Below, piece after piece: positions 7,969-19,514 of a DNA stretch of 64,000 bases. The first letter of the stretch is position 1, and each line of letters opens with the position of its first letter. This stretch comes from Alphaproteobacteria bacterium. Lineage in GTDB: Bacteria > Pseudomonadota > Alphaproteobacteria > JANQMY01. Under the pieces are notes generated by a model that ran no database searches, had not been told where the DNA came from, and saw only the letters and a program-made list of their open reading frames with translations. The position numbers were made by a program, and so were the translations under genes. The DNA is taken from assembly GCA_028289425.1 (NCBI GenBank), contig JANQPL010000004.1, positions 310,001 to 374,000 of the forward strand. The letters are read 5' to 3'.

Positions 7969-9189
7969 TCAGCGGCTTTGCAGCGCCTCCAGCACTGCTG
8001 CCGGCACCATGCCGATGGTGACATGTTTCGGCCCGCGCCCGGCGGGCAGGCGCGCCACTTCGGTTTGGCTTTCGTAAGAAACGATCGACACGTCATCACT
8101 GCGGGTGTTGGCCACCACGCAATAGCGATCATTGGCGCTCGAGGCCGACCAGCTCGGCGCATCGCCAGAGGGAACCGTTCTGATCAAACTGAGGTCTGTT
8201 GTGTTCACCAATGCGGTGTAATCGGATGCTCGGCCCGCGATGCAGAGAGTGGTTTCGTCTTCCGTCATGGCGAGCCCGTGGTGAGGCGCTTCGAAATCCC
8301 AATCATCTTCCGTCACCCCATCTTGGACCGGCAGATCGATGCGCCGGATGATCTCGCGGCTTGCCAAGTCATAAGCGATGACCGCGTGAGTGTTGGAAAG
8401 CTGTCCGTAAAGGGTGGCGTCGTCTTGCGTGACCTGGAATGGCCGCACGCCGCGTTCGAAGCTGTGTGTGGTCAATATGCCCAGCGTGTTCACATCCGCG
8501 ACCGTTACCAGATAGGCATCCTGCGCCTCGCCGCGCTCGAGCTCGTCCACAATCATATTGCCCAGGCTGGCGTTATAGATTCGCCCCCCGTCATGAGACA
8601 CGTGATTGTCATGGGGAAAGATTCCGGTTTTGAATTCGCCCACCAGCTCGGCCGTTGCCGTATCGAACACTTCCACGCGTTCGCTGGTCATGGCGGACAC
8701 AAACAGCCGCGCGCCATCTTTTGACAAAGTCATGTGATCGGCGCGGAAGCCGGCCACCCGGTGCCGCCACATGAGATCGCTCGAGGCCACATCGAATGCC
8801 GCCACGTCGCCCAAATGGCCGCGCGCCACATAGAGCACCCGCCCGTCCGGCGAGAGATCCGTATCCTGAGCAAAATTCAATCCGCCGAAGCGTTGGATGA
8901 TGGGCTGACCGATCACCGATTGAATGGGGTCGCGGAAGAAGCCCACCGTATCGCCATCGGGCAGGACGTTCATCTCGCCCACCACGGCCAAATCATCCAA
9001 ATCGATCAGGGTAATGGTGCCGCCCACCGCATTGGCGACAAATGCAATTTCGCGCGTGGGCCCTTCAGGCAACGGTCCGGTGGCAACTGGTCCTGTCCCC
9101 ACCTGCTGGGCGCGCCACATGCCGATGGCCGTGACGGCGAAAAAGGTCACCAGAAACACACCCGCAAAGATGAAGATACGCCGAACCAT
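7969..9189 (-). CDS. Membrane-anchored beta-propeller (YVTN-type) protein
   Basis: 406 residues. An N-terminal hydrophobic segment (IFIFAGVFLVTFFAVTAIGMW) anchors or exports the protein. The rest is repeated beta-propeller blades with typical phrases such as FVANAVGGTITLIDLDD, LYVARGHLGDVAAFDV and CVVANTRSDDVSIVSY, about 45 residues apart. Such periplasmic propellers (YVTN, cytochrome d1-like) often bind partners or cofactors; no heme or metal motif is evident here, so the role is unknown. Stands alone, 24 bases downstream of lpdA, and might be read through from that operon. Confidence 0.75.
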   Translation of the reverse strand: MVRRIFIFAGVFLVTFFAVTAIGMWRAQQVGTGPVATGPLPEGPTREIAFVANAVGGTITLIDLDDLAVVGEMNVLPDGDTVGFFRDPIQSVIGQPIIQRFGGLNFAQDTDLSPDGRVLYVARGHLGDVAAFDVASSDLMWRHRVAGFRADHMTLSKDGARLFVSAMTSERVEVFDTATAELVGEFKTGIFPHDNHVSHDGGRIYNASLGNMIVDELERGEAQDAYLVTVADVNTLGILTTHSFERGVRPFQVTQDDATLYGQLSNTHAVIAYDLASREIIRRIDLPVQDGVTEDDWDFEAPHHGLAMTEDETTLCIAGRASDYTALVNTTDLSLIRTVPSGDAPSWSASSANDRYCVVANTRSDDVSIVSYESQTEVARLPAGRGPKHVTIGMVPAAVLEALQSR

Positions 9190-9213
9190 CTACGCCCCCG
9201 AACTCAGCACCCT

Positions 9214-10605
9214 TTACATCTGCATGGTCCAGCCTTCGACCCCCATGGCCGCTTGGCGTACGGCTTCTGTTAGTGTGGGATGGGCATGGCAGGTGCGCGC
9301 GATGTCTTCGGAACAGGCGCCGAATTCCATGGCCAAGGCCGCTTCGGCGATCATATTGCCCACTTCCGGGCCGATCATATGCACCCCATAGACCTTGTCG
9401 GTCTTGGCATCGGCGAGCACTTTGACAAATCCTTCGGTCGTGTCGTTCACCCGCGCGCGGGCATTGGCGGTGAAGGGAAACTTGCCCACTTTGTACTCGA
9501 TGCCGGCGGCCTTCAGCTCTTCCTCCGTGCGGCCCACCGTGGCCACTTCCGGATAGGTGTACACCACCGCCGGGATGACATCGTAATTCACATGGCCCGG
9601 TTCACCGGCGATCAACTCCGAAACGGCCACACCTTCGTCTTCCGCTTTGTGGGCGAGCATGGGCCCGTCGGTCACATCGCCGATGGCAAAAATGCCATCT
9701 ACATTGGTCTTGTAGTGACTGTCGGTGATGACCCGGCCATTATTGTCGAGCTGCACGCCGACGGTTTCGAGGCCCAGTCCTTCCGTGTACGGACGGCGGC
9801 CGATGGACACCAGCACAACATCGGTTTCGATGGTCTCAGAATTGCCGCCGGCCGCATCTTCGATGGTCACGCCAAGGGCGCCGTTGTCGCGGGCAACGCC
9901 CGTTACCTTTTTGCCCAGGCTGAATTTAATGCCCTGCCGTTTCAGGATTTTCTCGAATTGCTTGGAGACTTCCTCGTCCATGCCCGGTGTGATGCGGTCG
10001 AGAAATTCGACCACCCGCACTTTGGAGCCCAGACGCCGCCAAACAGACCCCATTTCAAGGCCGATATAGCCGCCGCCCACAACCACCATGCGCTCCGGTA
10101 CTTCCTTGAGCGACAAAGCGCCCGTGGAGGAAACGATTTTTTCTTCGTCGATGTCGATGCCGGGCAGGCCCATGATTTCGGAGCCGGTGGAAATCACGAT
10201 GTTCTTGGTCTCCAGCGTCTGGCCTTCCACCGTCACCTTACCGGCACCTGAAATCGCGCCAGCGCCCCGGATGTATTCCACACCATTCTTTTTGAACAGG
10301 AACTCAATGCCTTTGGTGAGCTGATCCACGGATTTGGCTTTGTGGGCCATCATGGCGTCCAGATCCAAGGACACATTGTCCACTTTGACACCTAGCTTGC
10401 TGATGCCGTTAGTGGCTTCCTCATAGACTTCCGAGGCGTGCAGCAAGGCCTTTGACGGAATGCAGCCCACATTGAGGCACGTGCCGCCCAAGGTGCCGCG
10501 CTTTTCTATACACGCAGTCTTGAGCCCGAGCTGGGCGGCGCGAATGGCGCCGTTATAGCCGCCCGGCCCGCCGCCGATGAAGATTACGTCGTAAGAATCC
10601 GCCAT
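9214..10605 (-). CDS. lpdA: Dihydrolipoyl dehydrogenase (E3)
   Basis: 463-residue FAD disulfide reductase that reoxidises lipoyl groups of the 2-oxoacid dehydrogenase complex with NAD+. The FAD-binding GGGPGGYNGA is at residues 11-20, the redox pair C43/C48 in GGTCLNVGCIPSK, and the NAD site GGGYIGLEMGS lies mid-protein. The catalytic dyad H442/E447 sits in HAHPTLTEAV near the C-terminus. Last core gene of the mdh-suc-odh block, so it most likely serves 2-oxoglutarate dehydrogenase. It is separated from odhB by a palindromic repeat that could lower or separate its expression. Confidence 0.96.
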   Translation of the reverse strand: MADSYDVIFIGGGPGGYNGAIRAAQLGLKTACIEKRGTLGGTCLNVGCIPSKALLHASEVYEEATNGISKLGVKVDNVSLDLDAMMAHKAKSVDQLTKGIEFLFKKNGVEYIRGAGAISGAGKVTVEGQTLETKNIVISTGSEIMGLPGIDIDEEKIVSSTGALSLKEVPERMVVVGGGYIGLEMGSVWRRLGSKVRVVEFLDRITPGMDEEVSKQFEKILKRQGIKFSLGKKVTGVARDNGALGVTIEDAAGGNSETIETDVVLVSIGRRPYTEGLGLETVGVQLDNNGRVITDSHYKTNVDGIFAIGDVTDGPMLAHKAEDEGVAVSELIAGEPGHVNYDVIPAVVYTYPEVATVGRTEEELKAAGIEYKVGKFPFTANARARVNDTTEGFVKVLADAKTDKVYGVHMIGPEVGNMIAEAALAMEFGACSEDIARTCHAHPTLTEAVRQAAMGVEGWTMQM

Positions 10606-10630
10606 GAGACCGCCTCTAACTTATAATGTG

Positions 10631-10773
10631 TCATTGCGAGGAGCGTTTTCGCGACCTGCCTGCGCGAAGCCAAGCTTCGCTTCGGCGAAGGCAGGCGACG
10701 CAATCCAGGGCTGCTTACTCCGTGCCGGTTGCTCTGGATCGCGTCGTCGGTGCAAAACACCTCCTCGCGATGA
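10631..10773. repeat. Nested palindromic intergenic repeat (REP/MITE-like)
   Basis: The outer arms TCATTGCGAGGAG (10631-10643) and CTCCTCGCGATGA (10761-10773) pair with one G-U wobble. An inner pair, GCGACGCAATCCAG (10695-10708) and CTGGATCGCGTCGT (10734-10747), and a third hairpin around 10655-10695 with CCTGCC/GGCAGG arms are nested inside. The TCATTGCGAGG...CAATCCAG pattern is a dispersed repeat seen in many bacterial genomes. It fills the odhB-lpdA spacer. Confidence 0.75.
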
Positions 10774-10798
10774 CGTATAGGTTTCATCTCGCTCGTTT

Positions 10799-12028
10799 CT
10801 AAAGGTCGAGAAGAAGCCGCTCGGGCCCTTCCAGATTTTCTTTGACCCGCACCAAGAAGGTGACCGCTTCGCGGCCGTCCACCAAACGGTGGTCATAAGA
10901 GAGCGCAATATACATCATCGGGCGCACGACCACTTCGCCACCGACCACCATGGGCCGCTGCTGGATCTTATGCATGCCTAATATGCCCGACTGGGGGGCG
11001 TTCAGAATGGGTGTTGACATAAGCGATCCGTACACCCCGCCATTGGAGATGGTGAACGTGCCGCCCTGCAATTCCTCAAGCTTTAGGTCGCCGGTACGGG
11101 CGCGGCCGCCGAAATCATTGATGTCCTTCTCGATTTGGGCAAGCGGTTTGGTGTCGCAATCGCGCACCACCGGCACCACCAGTCCCCGTTCCGTGCCCAC
11201 CGCAACACCGATGTGATAGTAGTTCTTGTAAATCACGTCGGTGCCGTCGATTTCGCCGTTGACGGCTGGAATATCTTTCAACGCCGCCACGCAGGCCTTC
11301 ACGAACAAGCCCATAAAGCCCAGACGCACGCCGTGCTTTTGTTCGAACTGCTCTTTGTACTGACTGCGCAAGTCCATGACCGGCTTCATGTCCACCTCGT
11401 TAAAGGTGGTGAGCATGGCAGCCGTGTTCTGCGCTTCTTTGAGGCGCGTGGCAATGGTACGGCGCAGGCGCGACATGGGCACCCGTTCTTCACGAGGCTC
11501 TGCCTCCCGGGCCGCTACCGGAGGGGGTGCAGCGGGCGCAGACTTGGGTGCAGGCGCCTCCGCCCGCGTTTCGAGGGCCGCCAGCGCATCGCCCTTGGTG
11601 ATCCGGCCATCTTTGCCGGTGCCGGCGATGCCGGACGCATCCAGCTCATTCTTTTCGATGATGCGGGCCGCCGCCGGCATGGGCTCAGGCGTCGAAGGCG
11701 CTGCCGGTGCCGCTTGGGGCGCTGCTGCCGGTGCGGGCGCTGCGGGTGCAGGCTTTGCCTCCGCGGCAGGGGGCACTGCCGTCGCGCCATTGCCTTCTCC
11801 GATCTTGCCGATGATGGCGCCTACTTCAACGGTCTCGCCTTCTGCCGCAATAATCTCCGTCAGCACACCGGCCGCCGGCGCCGGGATCGGCATGTTCACC
11901 TTGTCGGTTTCCAGCTCGCAAATCTCTTCGTCGGCCGCAACCGCCTCGCCCGGCTTCTTGTACCACTGTCCGACCGTTGCCTCGGTGATCGATTCACCAA
12001 GGGCAGGCACCTGAATTTCCGTGGCCAT
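10799..12028 (-). CDS. odhB: 2-oxoglutarate dehydrogenase E2 (dihydrolipoyl succinyltransferase)
   Basis: 409-residue core of the 2-oxoglutarate dehydrogenase complex; transfers the succinyl group from lipoate to CoA. Domains: one lipoyl domain (residues 1-78) with the lipoylated lysine K43 in ELETDKVNM; an Ala/Pro-rich linker (about 80-118); an E3-binding domain (about 120-155, [27 protein letters not shown]); a second linker; and the catalytic domain ending in [13 protein letters not shown], which holds the active-site His and Asp. The ATG at 12028 is family-typical. Lies 211 bases after odhA, with a hairpin between. Confidence 0.96.
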   Translation of the reverse strand: MATEIQVPALGESITEATVGQWYKKPGEAVAADEEICELETDKVNMPIPAPAAGVLTEIIAAEGETVEVGAIIGKIGEGNGATAVPPAAEAKPAPAAPAPAAAPQAAPAAPSTPEPMPAAARIIEKNELDASGIAGTGKDGRITKGDALAALETRAEAPAPKSAPAAPPPVAAREAEPREERVPMSRLRRTIATRLKEAQNTAAMLTTFNEVDMKPVMDLRSQYKEQFEQKHGVRLGFMGLFVKACVAALKDIPAVNGEIDGTDVIYKNYYHIGVAVGTERGLVVPVVRDCDTKPLAQIEKDINDFGGRARTGDLKLEELQGGTFTISNGGVYGSLMSTPILNAPQSGILGMHKIQQRPMVVGGEVVVRPMMYIALSYDHRLVDGREAVTFLVRVKENLEGPERLLLDL

Positions 12029-12113
12029 GTCACATCATTCCTTCTCGGCTGAGACACGGGCTGTGGGCGCGGGGGGCTTCGGCCGATGTCCGGTATACTG
12101 ATCGTCTGTGCTA

Positions 12114-12150
12114 GGGCATGATCATTTTTCACAGAAACATGATCATGCCC
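12114..12150. repeat. Hairpin between odhA and odhB
   Basis: Perfect 12-bp inverted repeat GGGCATGATCAT / ATGATCATGCCC (12114-12125 and 12139-12150) with a 13-base loop, in the 211-base odhA-odhB spacer. No clear T-run follows on the coding strand, so it may act as an RNA-stability or partial termination structure, or be a dispersed repeat. Confidence 0.7.
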
Positions 12151-12239
12151 CAGATTCTTTGTTAGTCGCGCGATCGGACGGTTAACGTTCGGCGCTCTTT
12201 TTGGTGCCTCACCCACTTAACCTGATCGCGCTCTGGATA

Positions 12240-15182
12240 TTACGTTGAAAGCGCCTCATTCAAAAACGCTTTCAGTTCTTTTTGGTGGCGGCTCATGAGG
12301 CCCGTCGCCGTTGACGCGGTTGCCGCGCGGCCCGCATAGACGGGGCGCCGGTAATCCGCCTCGATCCGGTTCAAAACCCATTCAATATTGGGCTCCATGA
12401 AGCTCCAGGCCCCCATATTCTTGGGCTCTTCCTGGCACCAAACGAATTCCGCCTGGCGGAAGCGTTGCATTTCATGGATCAGCGAACGCGCCGGGAACGG
12501 ATAAAGCTGCTCCACCCGCAGGATCTGAATATTGTCGATGCCGCGCCGTTCCCGCTCCTCGAACAAATCGTAATAGACCTTGCCGGAGCACAGCACCACC
12601 CGCCGGATATCCTTATCCGGCTTCAGAGCAACGGAGCTGCCTTTGTAGATTTCCGCATCGTCCCACAACACCCTATGGAAGGACGAGCCAGGACCCATTT
12701 CATCCAATTTCGAGACGCAGCGTTTGTGGCGCAAGAGCGATTTAGGCGTCATCAACACCAGGGGCTTGCGGAAATTGCGGTGAATCTGCCGCCGCAGAAT
12801 GTGGAAATAGTTGGCAGGGGTGGTGCAGTTCGCCACCTGCATATTGTCTTCCGCGCAAAGCTGCAGATACCGCTCCAGCCGGGCCGACGAATGTTCCGGC
12901 CCCTGACCTTCATAACCATGGGGCAGCAGCATAACGAGCCCGCACATGCGCAGCCATTTGCGTTCACCGCTGGCGATGAACTGGTCGATGATGACCTGGG
13001 CGCCATTGGCGAAGTCACCGAACTGTGCTTCCCACATGACAAGCGCCCGCGGTTCCGCCAGAGCGTAGCCATATTCGAAACCAAGCACGGCCGCTTCCGA
13101 CAACATGCTGTCGACCACTTCGTATTCGGCTTGGCCCTCTTGAATGTTGTTAAGCGGGGTATAGCGGTCCGCCGTTTCCTGATCAACCAAATATGAGTGA
13201 CGCTGACTGAACGTGCCGCGCCCGGAATCCTGACCCGACAGGCGGACGGAAATGCCTTCCGTCAGCAGGCTGCCGAAGGCAAGTGCTTCCGCCATGGCCC
13301 AATCGATGCCTTCGCCGGTTTCGATCATCTTTTGCCGGTTGGCAAGCAAGCGGCTCACGGTTCGGTGGACATTGAAACTTTCCGGCTCTTTGGCCAGGGC
13401 ATCGCCCACGGTCCGCAGGACCTGCAAATCCACCGGCGTCTCGCCGCGCCTGTCATCGCCTTCGGCCTGACCGTAGCTCGACCACAATCCATCGAGCCAA
13501 TCGGCCTTGTTGGGTTTGAAGGTGGGCGCGACTTCCAGTTCCGCATCCAAATGGGCGTGGAAGTCGGCCTTCATCTGTTCCACTTCTTGCGCGGTCACCA
13601 ACCCTTCCTTGACCAGCCGCTCGGAATAAATGGTCAGCACGGTGGGGTGCTCTTTGATGCGCTTGTACATGATCGGCTGGGTGAAGGCGGGTTCGTCCCC
13701 TTCATTATGGCCATGACGCCGGTAGCAGAACATGTCGATCACCACATCCTTGTGGAATTCCTGGCGGAACTCCGTGGCGATCTTGGCTGCGTGCACCACC
13801 GCTTCCGGATCGTCGCCGTTGACGTGGAAGATGGGCGCTTCCACCATTTTCGCCACATCGGACGGGTAGGGCGACGAACGGGAATAGATGGGGCTGGTGG
13901 TAAAGCCGATCTGATTGTTCACGATGATGTGGACCGTGCCGCCGGTCCGGGCCCCCTTCAGGCCGGACAGTCCGAAGCATTCGGCGACAATGCCTTGGCC
14001 CGCAAAGGCCGCATCCCCATGGAGCAGCAGCGGCAAGACCGCGGTGCGTTCTTTGTCCTTATACTGATCTTGCTTGGCGCGGGCCTTGCCCAAGACCACT
14101 GGATCGACCGCTTCCAAGTGAGACGGGTTGGCCGTCAACGACAGATGGACGCTGTTGCCGTCGAACTCCCGGTCGGAGGACGCGCCCAAGTGATATTTCA
14201 CGTCACCGGAGCTGGAACTGTCTTCCGGCGTTGCCGACCCCCCCTGAAACTCATTGAAGATCACCCGGTAGGGCTTCGACATCACATTGGCCAGCGTGTT
14301 CAGGCGGCCCCGATGGGGCATGCCCAGGATGATTTCTTTGACGCCCAAATTGCCGCCGCGCTTGATGATCTGTTCCATGGCCGGTACGCAGGATTCCCCG
14401 CCGTCCAAGCCAAAGCGCTTCGTGCCGGTGAACTTCACATGGAGGAACTTTTCGAAACCTTCCGCTTCCACCAGCTTGTTCAAGATGGCTTTGCGGCCTT
14501 CCGGCGTGAAGGACACTTCTTTATCGCGGCCTTCGATGCGGGCCTGAATCCATGCCTTTTGTTCCGGATCGGAAATGTGCATGAACTCAACGCCAATGGT
14601 CGAACAGTAGGTGCGCCGAAGGATTTCCAGAATTTCGCGAACCGTCGCCGTTTCCAGACCCAGCACATAGTCAATGTAAATGGGCCGGTCCATGTCGGCT
14701 TCCGTGAAGCCATAGGTTTCAGGCATGAGCTCGGGATGCAGCGCCTTTTTTTCGAGCTTGAGGGGATCGAGATCCGCATCCAGATGGCCGCGCACGCGGT
14801 AGGTGCGGATCATCATGATTGCGCGCACGGAATCGAGGGTGGCCCGGCGCACTTCTTCTAATGAAATGTCCGGCGACCGGTCGGCAATCTTTCGCTGGAG
14901 CGTTTTTTGTTCTTCTGGACTGACGAACGCTTCCGCCAGTGCCCCCAAATCGCCGCCATTGGGCTTCACTGGCAGCTCGGCGGGCGCCCAGCTCGGCCCG
15001 TTCACATCTTTTTCGATGGCTTTGGGTTGGTCCTTCAACTCACCAAAAAACGTCTGCCAGCTTTGGTCCACCGAGTTGGGGTTTTCCAAATACTTCGCAT
15101 ACAGCTCTTCGATGAACGGCGCGTTGGCCCCGTACAGGAATGAGGTTTGTTCCAAAACCTCATTAGCTTGTTCTTTTCGCAT
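12240..15182 (-). CDS. odhA: 2-oxoglutarate dehydrogenase E1 component
   Basis: 980-residue thiamine-diphosphate enzyme that decarboxylates 2-oxoglutarate and succinylates the E2 lipoyl arm. It starts with the conserved FLYGANAPFIEELYAKYLENP segment, which binds E2. Other hallmarks are MPHRGRLNTLANV, the ThDP/Mg region NGDDPEAVVHAAKIA with YRRHGHNEGDEP, and the C-terminal half with FEYGYALAEPRALVMWEAQFGDFANGAQ written here only in part: WEAQFGDFANGAQ. Length is normal for the family. Fourth gene of the mdh-sucC-sucD-odhA-odhB-lpdA run. Confidence 0.97.
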   Translation of the reverse strand: MRKEQANEVLEQTSFLYGANAPFIEELYAKYLENPNSVDQSWQTFFGELKDQPKAIEKDVNGPSWAPAELPVKPNGGDLGALAEAFVSPEEQKTLQRKIADRSPDISLEEVRRATLDSVRAIMMIRTYRVRGHLDADLDPLKLEKKALHPELMPETYGFTEADMDRPIYIDYVLGLETATVREILEILRRTYCSTIGVEFMHISDPEQKAWIQARIEGRDKEVSFTPEGRKAILNKLVEAEGFEKFLHVKFTGTKRFGLDGGESCVPAMEQIIKRGGNLGVKEIILGMPHRGRLNTLANVMSKPYRVIFNEFQGGSATPEDSSSSGDVKYHLGASSDREFDGNSVHLSLTANPSHLEAVDPVVLGKARAKQDQYKDKERTAVLPLLLHGDAAFAGQGIVAECFGLSGLKGARTGGTVHIIVNNQIGFTTSPIYSRSSPYPSDVAKMVEAPIFHVNGDDPEAVVHAAKIATEFRQEFHKDVVIDMFCYRRHGHNEGDEPAFTQPIMYKRIKEHPTVLTIYSERLVKEGLVTAQEVEQMKADFHAHLDAELEVAPTFKPNKADWLDGLWSSYGQAEGDDRRGETPVDLQVLRTVGDALAKEPESFNVHRTVSRLLANRQKMIETGEGIDWAMAEALAFGSLLTEGISVRLSGQDSGRGTFSQRHSYLVDQETADRYTPLNNIQEGQAEYEVVDSMLSEAAVLGFEYGYALAEPRALVMWEAQFGDFANGAQVIIDQFIASGERKWLRMCGLVMLLPHGYEGQGPEHSSARLERYLQLCAEDNMQVANCTTPANYFHILRRQIHRNFRKPLVLMTPKSLLRHKRCVSKLDEMGPGSSFHRVLWDDAEIYKGSSVALKPDKDIRRVVLCSGKVYYDLFEERERRGIDNIQILRVEQLYPFPARSLIHEMQRFRQAEFVWCQEEPKNMGAWSFMEPNIEWVLNRIEADYRRPVYAGRAATASTATGLMSRHQKELKAFLNEALST

Positions 15183-15297
15183 CTTTCGCTGGATGCGGGG
15201 AGCGCCCGCACCCCCTCATACAAATTGCGGCTAATCTTCGGTCAGAAGATCACTTAAGTCCCACATTCCAACGTACAAGTGCTTTACGTCACTATTA

Positions 15298-16173
15298 TCA
15301 ACCATCAAGGACACTTTTGAGTGTTGTGCCGAGAGCGGACGGCGAATCCGCAACCGTAATCCCGGCAGACCGCATGGCTTCCATCTTGTCGGCCGCAGTT
15401 CCCTTGCCGCCGGCGATAATGGCGCCCGCATGGCCCATGCGCCGGCCGGGCGGTGCCGTGACCCCAGCGATAAAACCGACGGTCGGCTTTTTGACTTTCG
15501 ACTGTTTCAGAAAGTCGGCCGCCTCTTCTTCCGCCGACCCGCCGATCTCACCAATCATGATGATCGATTTGGTTTCGTCGTCGCCCAAGAACATGTCGAG
15601 ACAGTCGATAAAGTTCGTGCCGTTCACCGGATCGCCGCCAATGCCGATGCAGGTGGATTGCCCAAGATCGACGGCAGTCGTCTGCGCCACCGCTTCATAA
15701 GTGAGCGTGCCGGAGCGCGACACAATCCCCACGCTACCGCGCTTGTGAATGTGACCGGGCATGATGCCGATCTTGCAGGCATCGGGCGTGATCACGCCCG
15801 GGCAGTTGGGCCCCACGAGCCGCGTTTTCGAGCCCTGTAAAGCGCGTTTCACCCGCACCATGTCGAGCACGGGAATGCCTTCGGTAATACACACCGCCAG
15901 ATCAACTTCCGCATCGATCGCTTCAAGGATGGCATCGGCCGCAAAAGGCGGCGGCACGTAAATCGCCGAGGCGGTCGCGCCGGTGGCTTCCACCGCGTCA
16001 CGCACCGTGTCGAACACGGGCAGATCCAAATGTTTGGAGCCGCCTTTGCCGGGGCTTACCCCGCCCACCATCTTGGTGCCGTAGGCAATGGCTTGCTCCG
16101 AATGGAACGTACCCTGATTACCGGTAAAACCCTGGCAGATGACTTTTGTGTTTTGATCGACAAGAACGGCCAT
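15298..16173 (-). CDS. sucD: Succinate-CoA ligase, alpha subunit
   Basis: 291-residue subunit that binds CoA and carries the phosphorylated histidine of the succinyl-CoA/succinate step, which makes ATP or GTP. CoA-binding residues lie in [14 protein letters not shown] near the N-terminus; the active-site histidine is H248 in RMGHAGAII. Its ATG overlaps the sucC stop (TAATG), indicating translational coupling and equimolar synthesis. It is followed by a 115-base spacer before odhA in which I see no gene. Confidence 0.97.
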   Translation of the reverse strand: MAVLVDQNTKVICQGFTGNQGTFHSEQAIAYGTKMVGGVSPGKGGSKHLDLPVFDTVRDAVEATGATASAIYVPPPFAADAILEAIDAEVDLAVCITEGIPVLDMVRVKRALQGSKTRLVGPNCPGVITPDACKIGIMPGHIHKRGSVGIVSRSGTLTYEAVAQTTAVDLGQSTCIGIGGDPVNGTNFIDCLDMFLGDDETKSIIMIGEIGGSAEEEAADFLKQSKVKKPTVGFIAGVTAPPGRRMGHAGAIIAGGKGTAADKMEAMRSAGITVADSPSALGTTLKSVLDG

Positions 16174-17342
16174 TACGCAGCCTCCTTCACGGCGGAGACA
16201 ATTTTTTGAGCCGCATCCCCCAGATCGTCCCCGGAAATGATCGGCAACCCGGACTCCGCCATAATCTTCTTGCCCAGTTCCACATTGGTGCCTTCGAGCC
16301 GCACCACCAAAGGCACCTGCAGGCTTACTTCCTTGGCCGCCGCCACCACGCCTTCGGCGATGATATCGCAGCGCATGATGCCACCGAAGATATTGACCAG
16401 AATGCCTTCCACATTCTTGTCCGACAGAATGATCTTGAAGGCTTCGGTCACCTTCTCTTTGCTGGCACCGCCGCCCACATCCAGGAAGTTGGCGGGCTCC
16501 GAGCCGTAGAGCTTGATGATGTCCATGGTGGCCATGGCAAGACCCGCGCCGTTCACCATGCAGCCGATGGTGCCGTCGAGCTTCACATAGTTGAGGTCGT
16601 GCTTGGCGGCTTCCACTTCCGCCGGATCTTCCTCCGATTCATCGCGCAGCTCGGCGATCTGCTTGTGCCGGTAAAGCGCGTTGTCGTCGAAATTCATTTT
16701 GGCATCGAGGCACACAACCTCGCCACCTTTGGTGACCACCAGCGGGTTGATCTCCACCAGGCTTGCGTCGGTTTCCGTGAACGCTTTGTAGAGGTTGGCG
16801 ATGAGCTTCACGCCTGCTTTGTTCTGATCGCCTTTGAGGCCCAGGGCAAAAGCGATGGCACGTCCATGAAAGGGTTGCACACCCGAGGCAGGATCGATCG
16901 TCAGGGTGAGGATTTTTTCCGGGGTCTTTTCGGCGACCTCTTCAATGTCCATGCCGCCTTCCGTCGACGCGATGAAGGCGATGCGCGAGGTGGCGCGGTC
17001 CACCAAGCACGACAGATAGAGTTCCCGGTCGATGTCGGACCCGTCTTCCACGTAGATCCGATGCACTTCCTTGCCTTGCGGTCCCGTTTGGTGGGTGACC
17101 AGCGTCATGCCCAGCATGCGTTCCGCTTCGGCGCGCACTTCGTCAATGGACTTGACCACTTTGACGCCGCCGCCCTTGCCCCGGCCACCCGCATGGATCT
17201 GTGCTTTGACGACCCAGACAGGGCCGCCCAATTCCTCAGCCGCTTTGACGGCTTCGTCGACGGTGAACGCCGGAATGCCGCGTGCAACCGGCACTCCGAA
17301 TTCCTTCAGGACCGCCTTGGCCTGATATTCATGAATGTTCAT
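16173..17342 (-). CDS. sucC: Succinate-CoA ligase, beta subunit
   Basis: 389-residue ATP-grasp subunit that binds nucleotide and succinate and sets nucleotide specificity. It begins [19 protein letters not shown] and shows [14 protein letters not shown], the acidic Mg site EINPLVVT, and [14 protein letters not shown] near the C-terminus; the length is typical. One-base overlap with sucD. The strand and spacing make it part of one transcription unit beginning at mdh, 145 bases upstream. Confidence 0.97.
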   Translation of the reverse strand: MNIHEYQAKAVLKEFGVPVARGIPAFTVDEAVKAAEELGGPVWVVKAQIHAGGRGKGGGVKVVKSIDEVRAEAERMLGMTLVTHQTGPQGKEVHRIYVEDGSDIDRELYLSCLVDRATSRIAFIASTEGGMDIEEVAEKTPEKILTLTIDPASGVQPFHGRAIAFALGLKGDQNKAGVKLIANLYKAFTETDASLVEINPLVVTKGGEVVCLDAKMNFDDNALYRHKQIAELRDESEEDPAEVEAAKHDLNYVKLDGTIGCMVNGAGLAMATMDIIKLYGSEPANFLDVGGGASKEKVTEAFKIILSDKNVEGILVNIFGGIMRCDIIAEGVVAAAKEVSLQVPLVVRLEGTNVELGKKIMAESGLPIISGDDLGDAAQKIVSAVKEAA

Positions 17343-17487
17343 GGGACCCCTTAAGCGTGGCTCAGCACAATACGTTCATGAGCCAAAGCTATTAAGACAA
17401 TGTTAACCCTGAGATTCCGCTTTATAGCACCGGCAGTCCGGCGCGCAACCGTTACCGGCTGGCGCCTTGCCCGGCTCAAAACCGGCC

Positions 17488-18924
<1,437 letters not shown>

Positions 18925-19500
18925 ATGCGCGTCTTTGTAATTGCGCTGGGTATTTGCGTTTCGAGCGCCATGGTGAGTGCGGCGTTCTTCATGACGGTCT
19001 TTCAGAACAAGGCGACATATGAAGTAAAGCTGGCCGAGCCGAAAACGGACGAGCCGGCGGCCGCAGTGGAGGTGCCGGCGGCACCGACCATTGATCTGGC
19101 GGCCCTGGCCCTCAAAGGGCCGGATGCCAGCGACTTGATGGGCAACCGGGCGCGGGGCGCCTACCGAGTGCCCGTGCCGCGGCCGAACCCGTTCGATCAA
19201 GTGGCAGACATTAGTGAACTACTCCCCATGAGCGGCGAAGACTTGGACGACCAAAGCGCCGCCATCGGCTTGTCGCCGACCTTGGAACTGGCCAAGGAGC
19301 AGCTCGACGAACTGGGCGATGATCGGGCGCTCACGGGGGTCATTGAGCCGGAAGTGCTGGACGACATCACCGTGGATCCCGGCAGTCTGGGTCTTTTGGG
19401 CGTGATCATCGACACAGCCCTTAATCATGGCGGCCAGCAGGTTCAAACCAATCGCGATGTGGGTCCGACCACCCCGACCGTGCGGGTCGGCGGCCCTTAA
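18925..19500 (+). CDS. Hypothetical exported or membrane-anchored protein
   Basis: 191 residues. An N-terminal hydrophobic stretch (FVIALGICVSSAMVSAAFFM) acts as signal anchor; the rest is acidic, proline- and alanine-rich and low in complexity, ending VGPTTPTVRVGGP. No known domain recognised. The ATG at 18925 follows GGAGAAA; a GTG at 18916 in the same frame is an alternative. It converges with zapE and is divergent from mdh. Codon usage looks like its neighbours, so it is probably a real but lineage-restricted gene. Confidence 0.6.
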   Translation: MRVFVIALGICVSSAMVSAAFFMTVFQNKATYEVKLAEPKTDEPAAAVEVPAAPTIDLAALALKGPDASDLMGNRARGAYRVPVPRPNPFDQVADISELLPMSGEDLDDQSAAIGLSPTLELAKEQLDELGDDRALTGVIEPEVLDDITVDPGSLGLLGVIIDTALNHGGQQVQTNRDVGPTTPTVRVGGP

Positions 19501-19514
19501 GGCTTAAGGCAAAG

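Noticed and set aside
9280-10251. + strand open frame opposite lpdA
   Set aside because: Antisense shadow; His/Phe/Asp-rich composition typical of reverse-complement translation.
13197-14861. Long + strand open frame (about 550 codons)
   Set aside because: It is exactly antisense to odhA, has no family signature and arises from codon bias of a GC-rich gene.
16146-17354. + strand open frame opposite sucC
   Set aside because: Antisense shadow of sucC; no motif.
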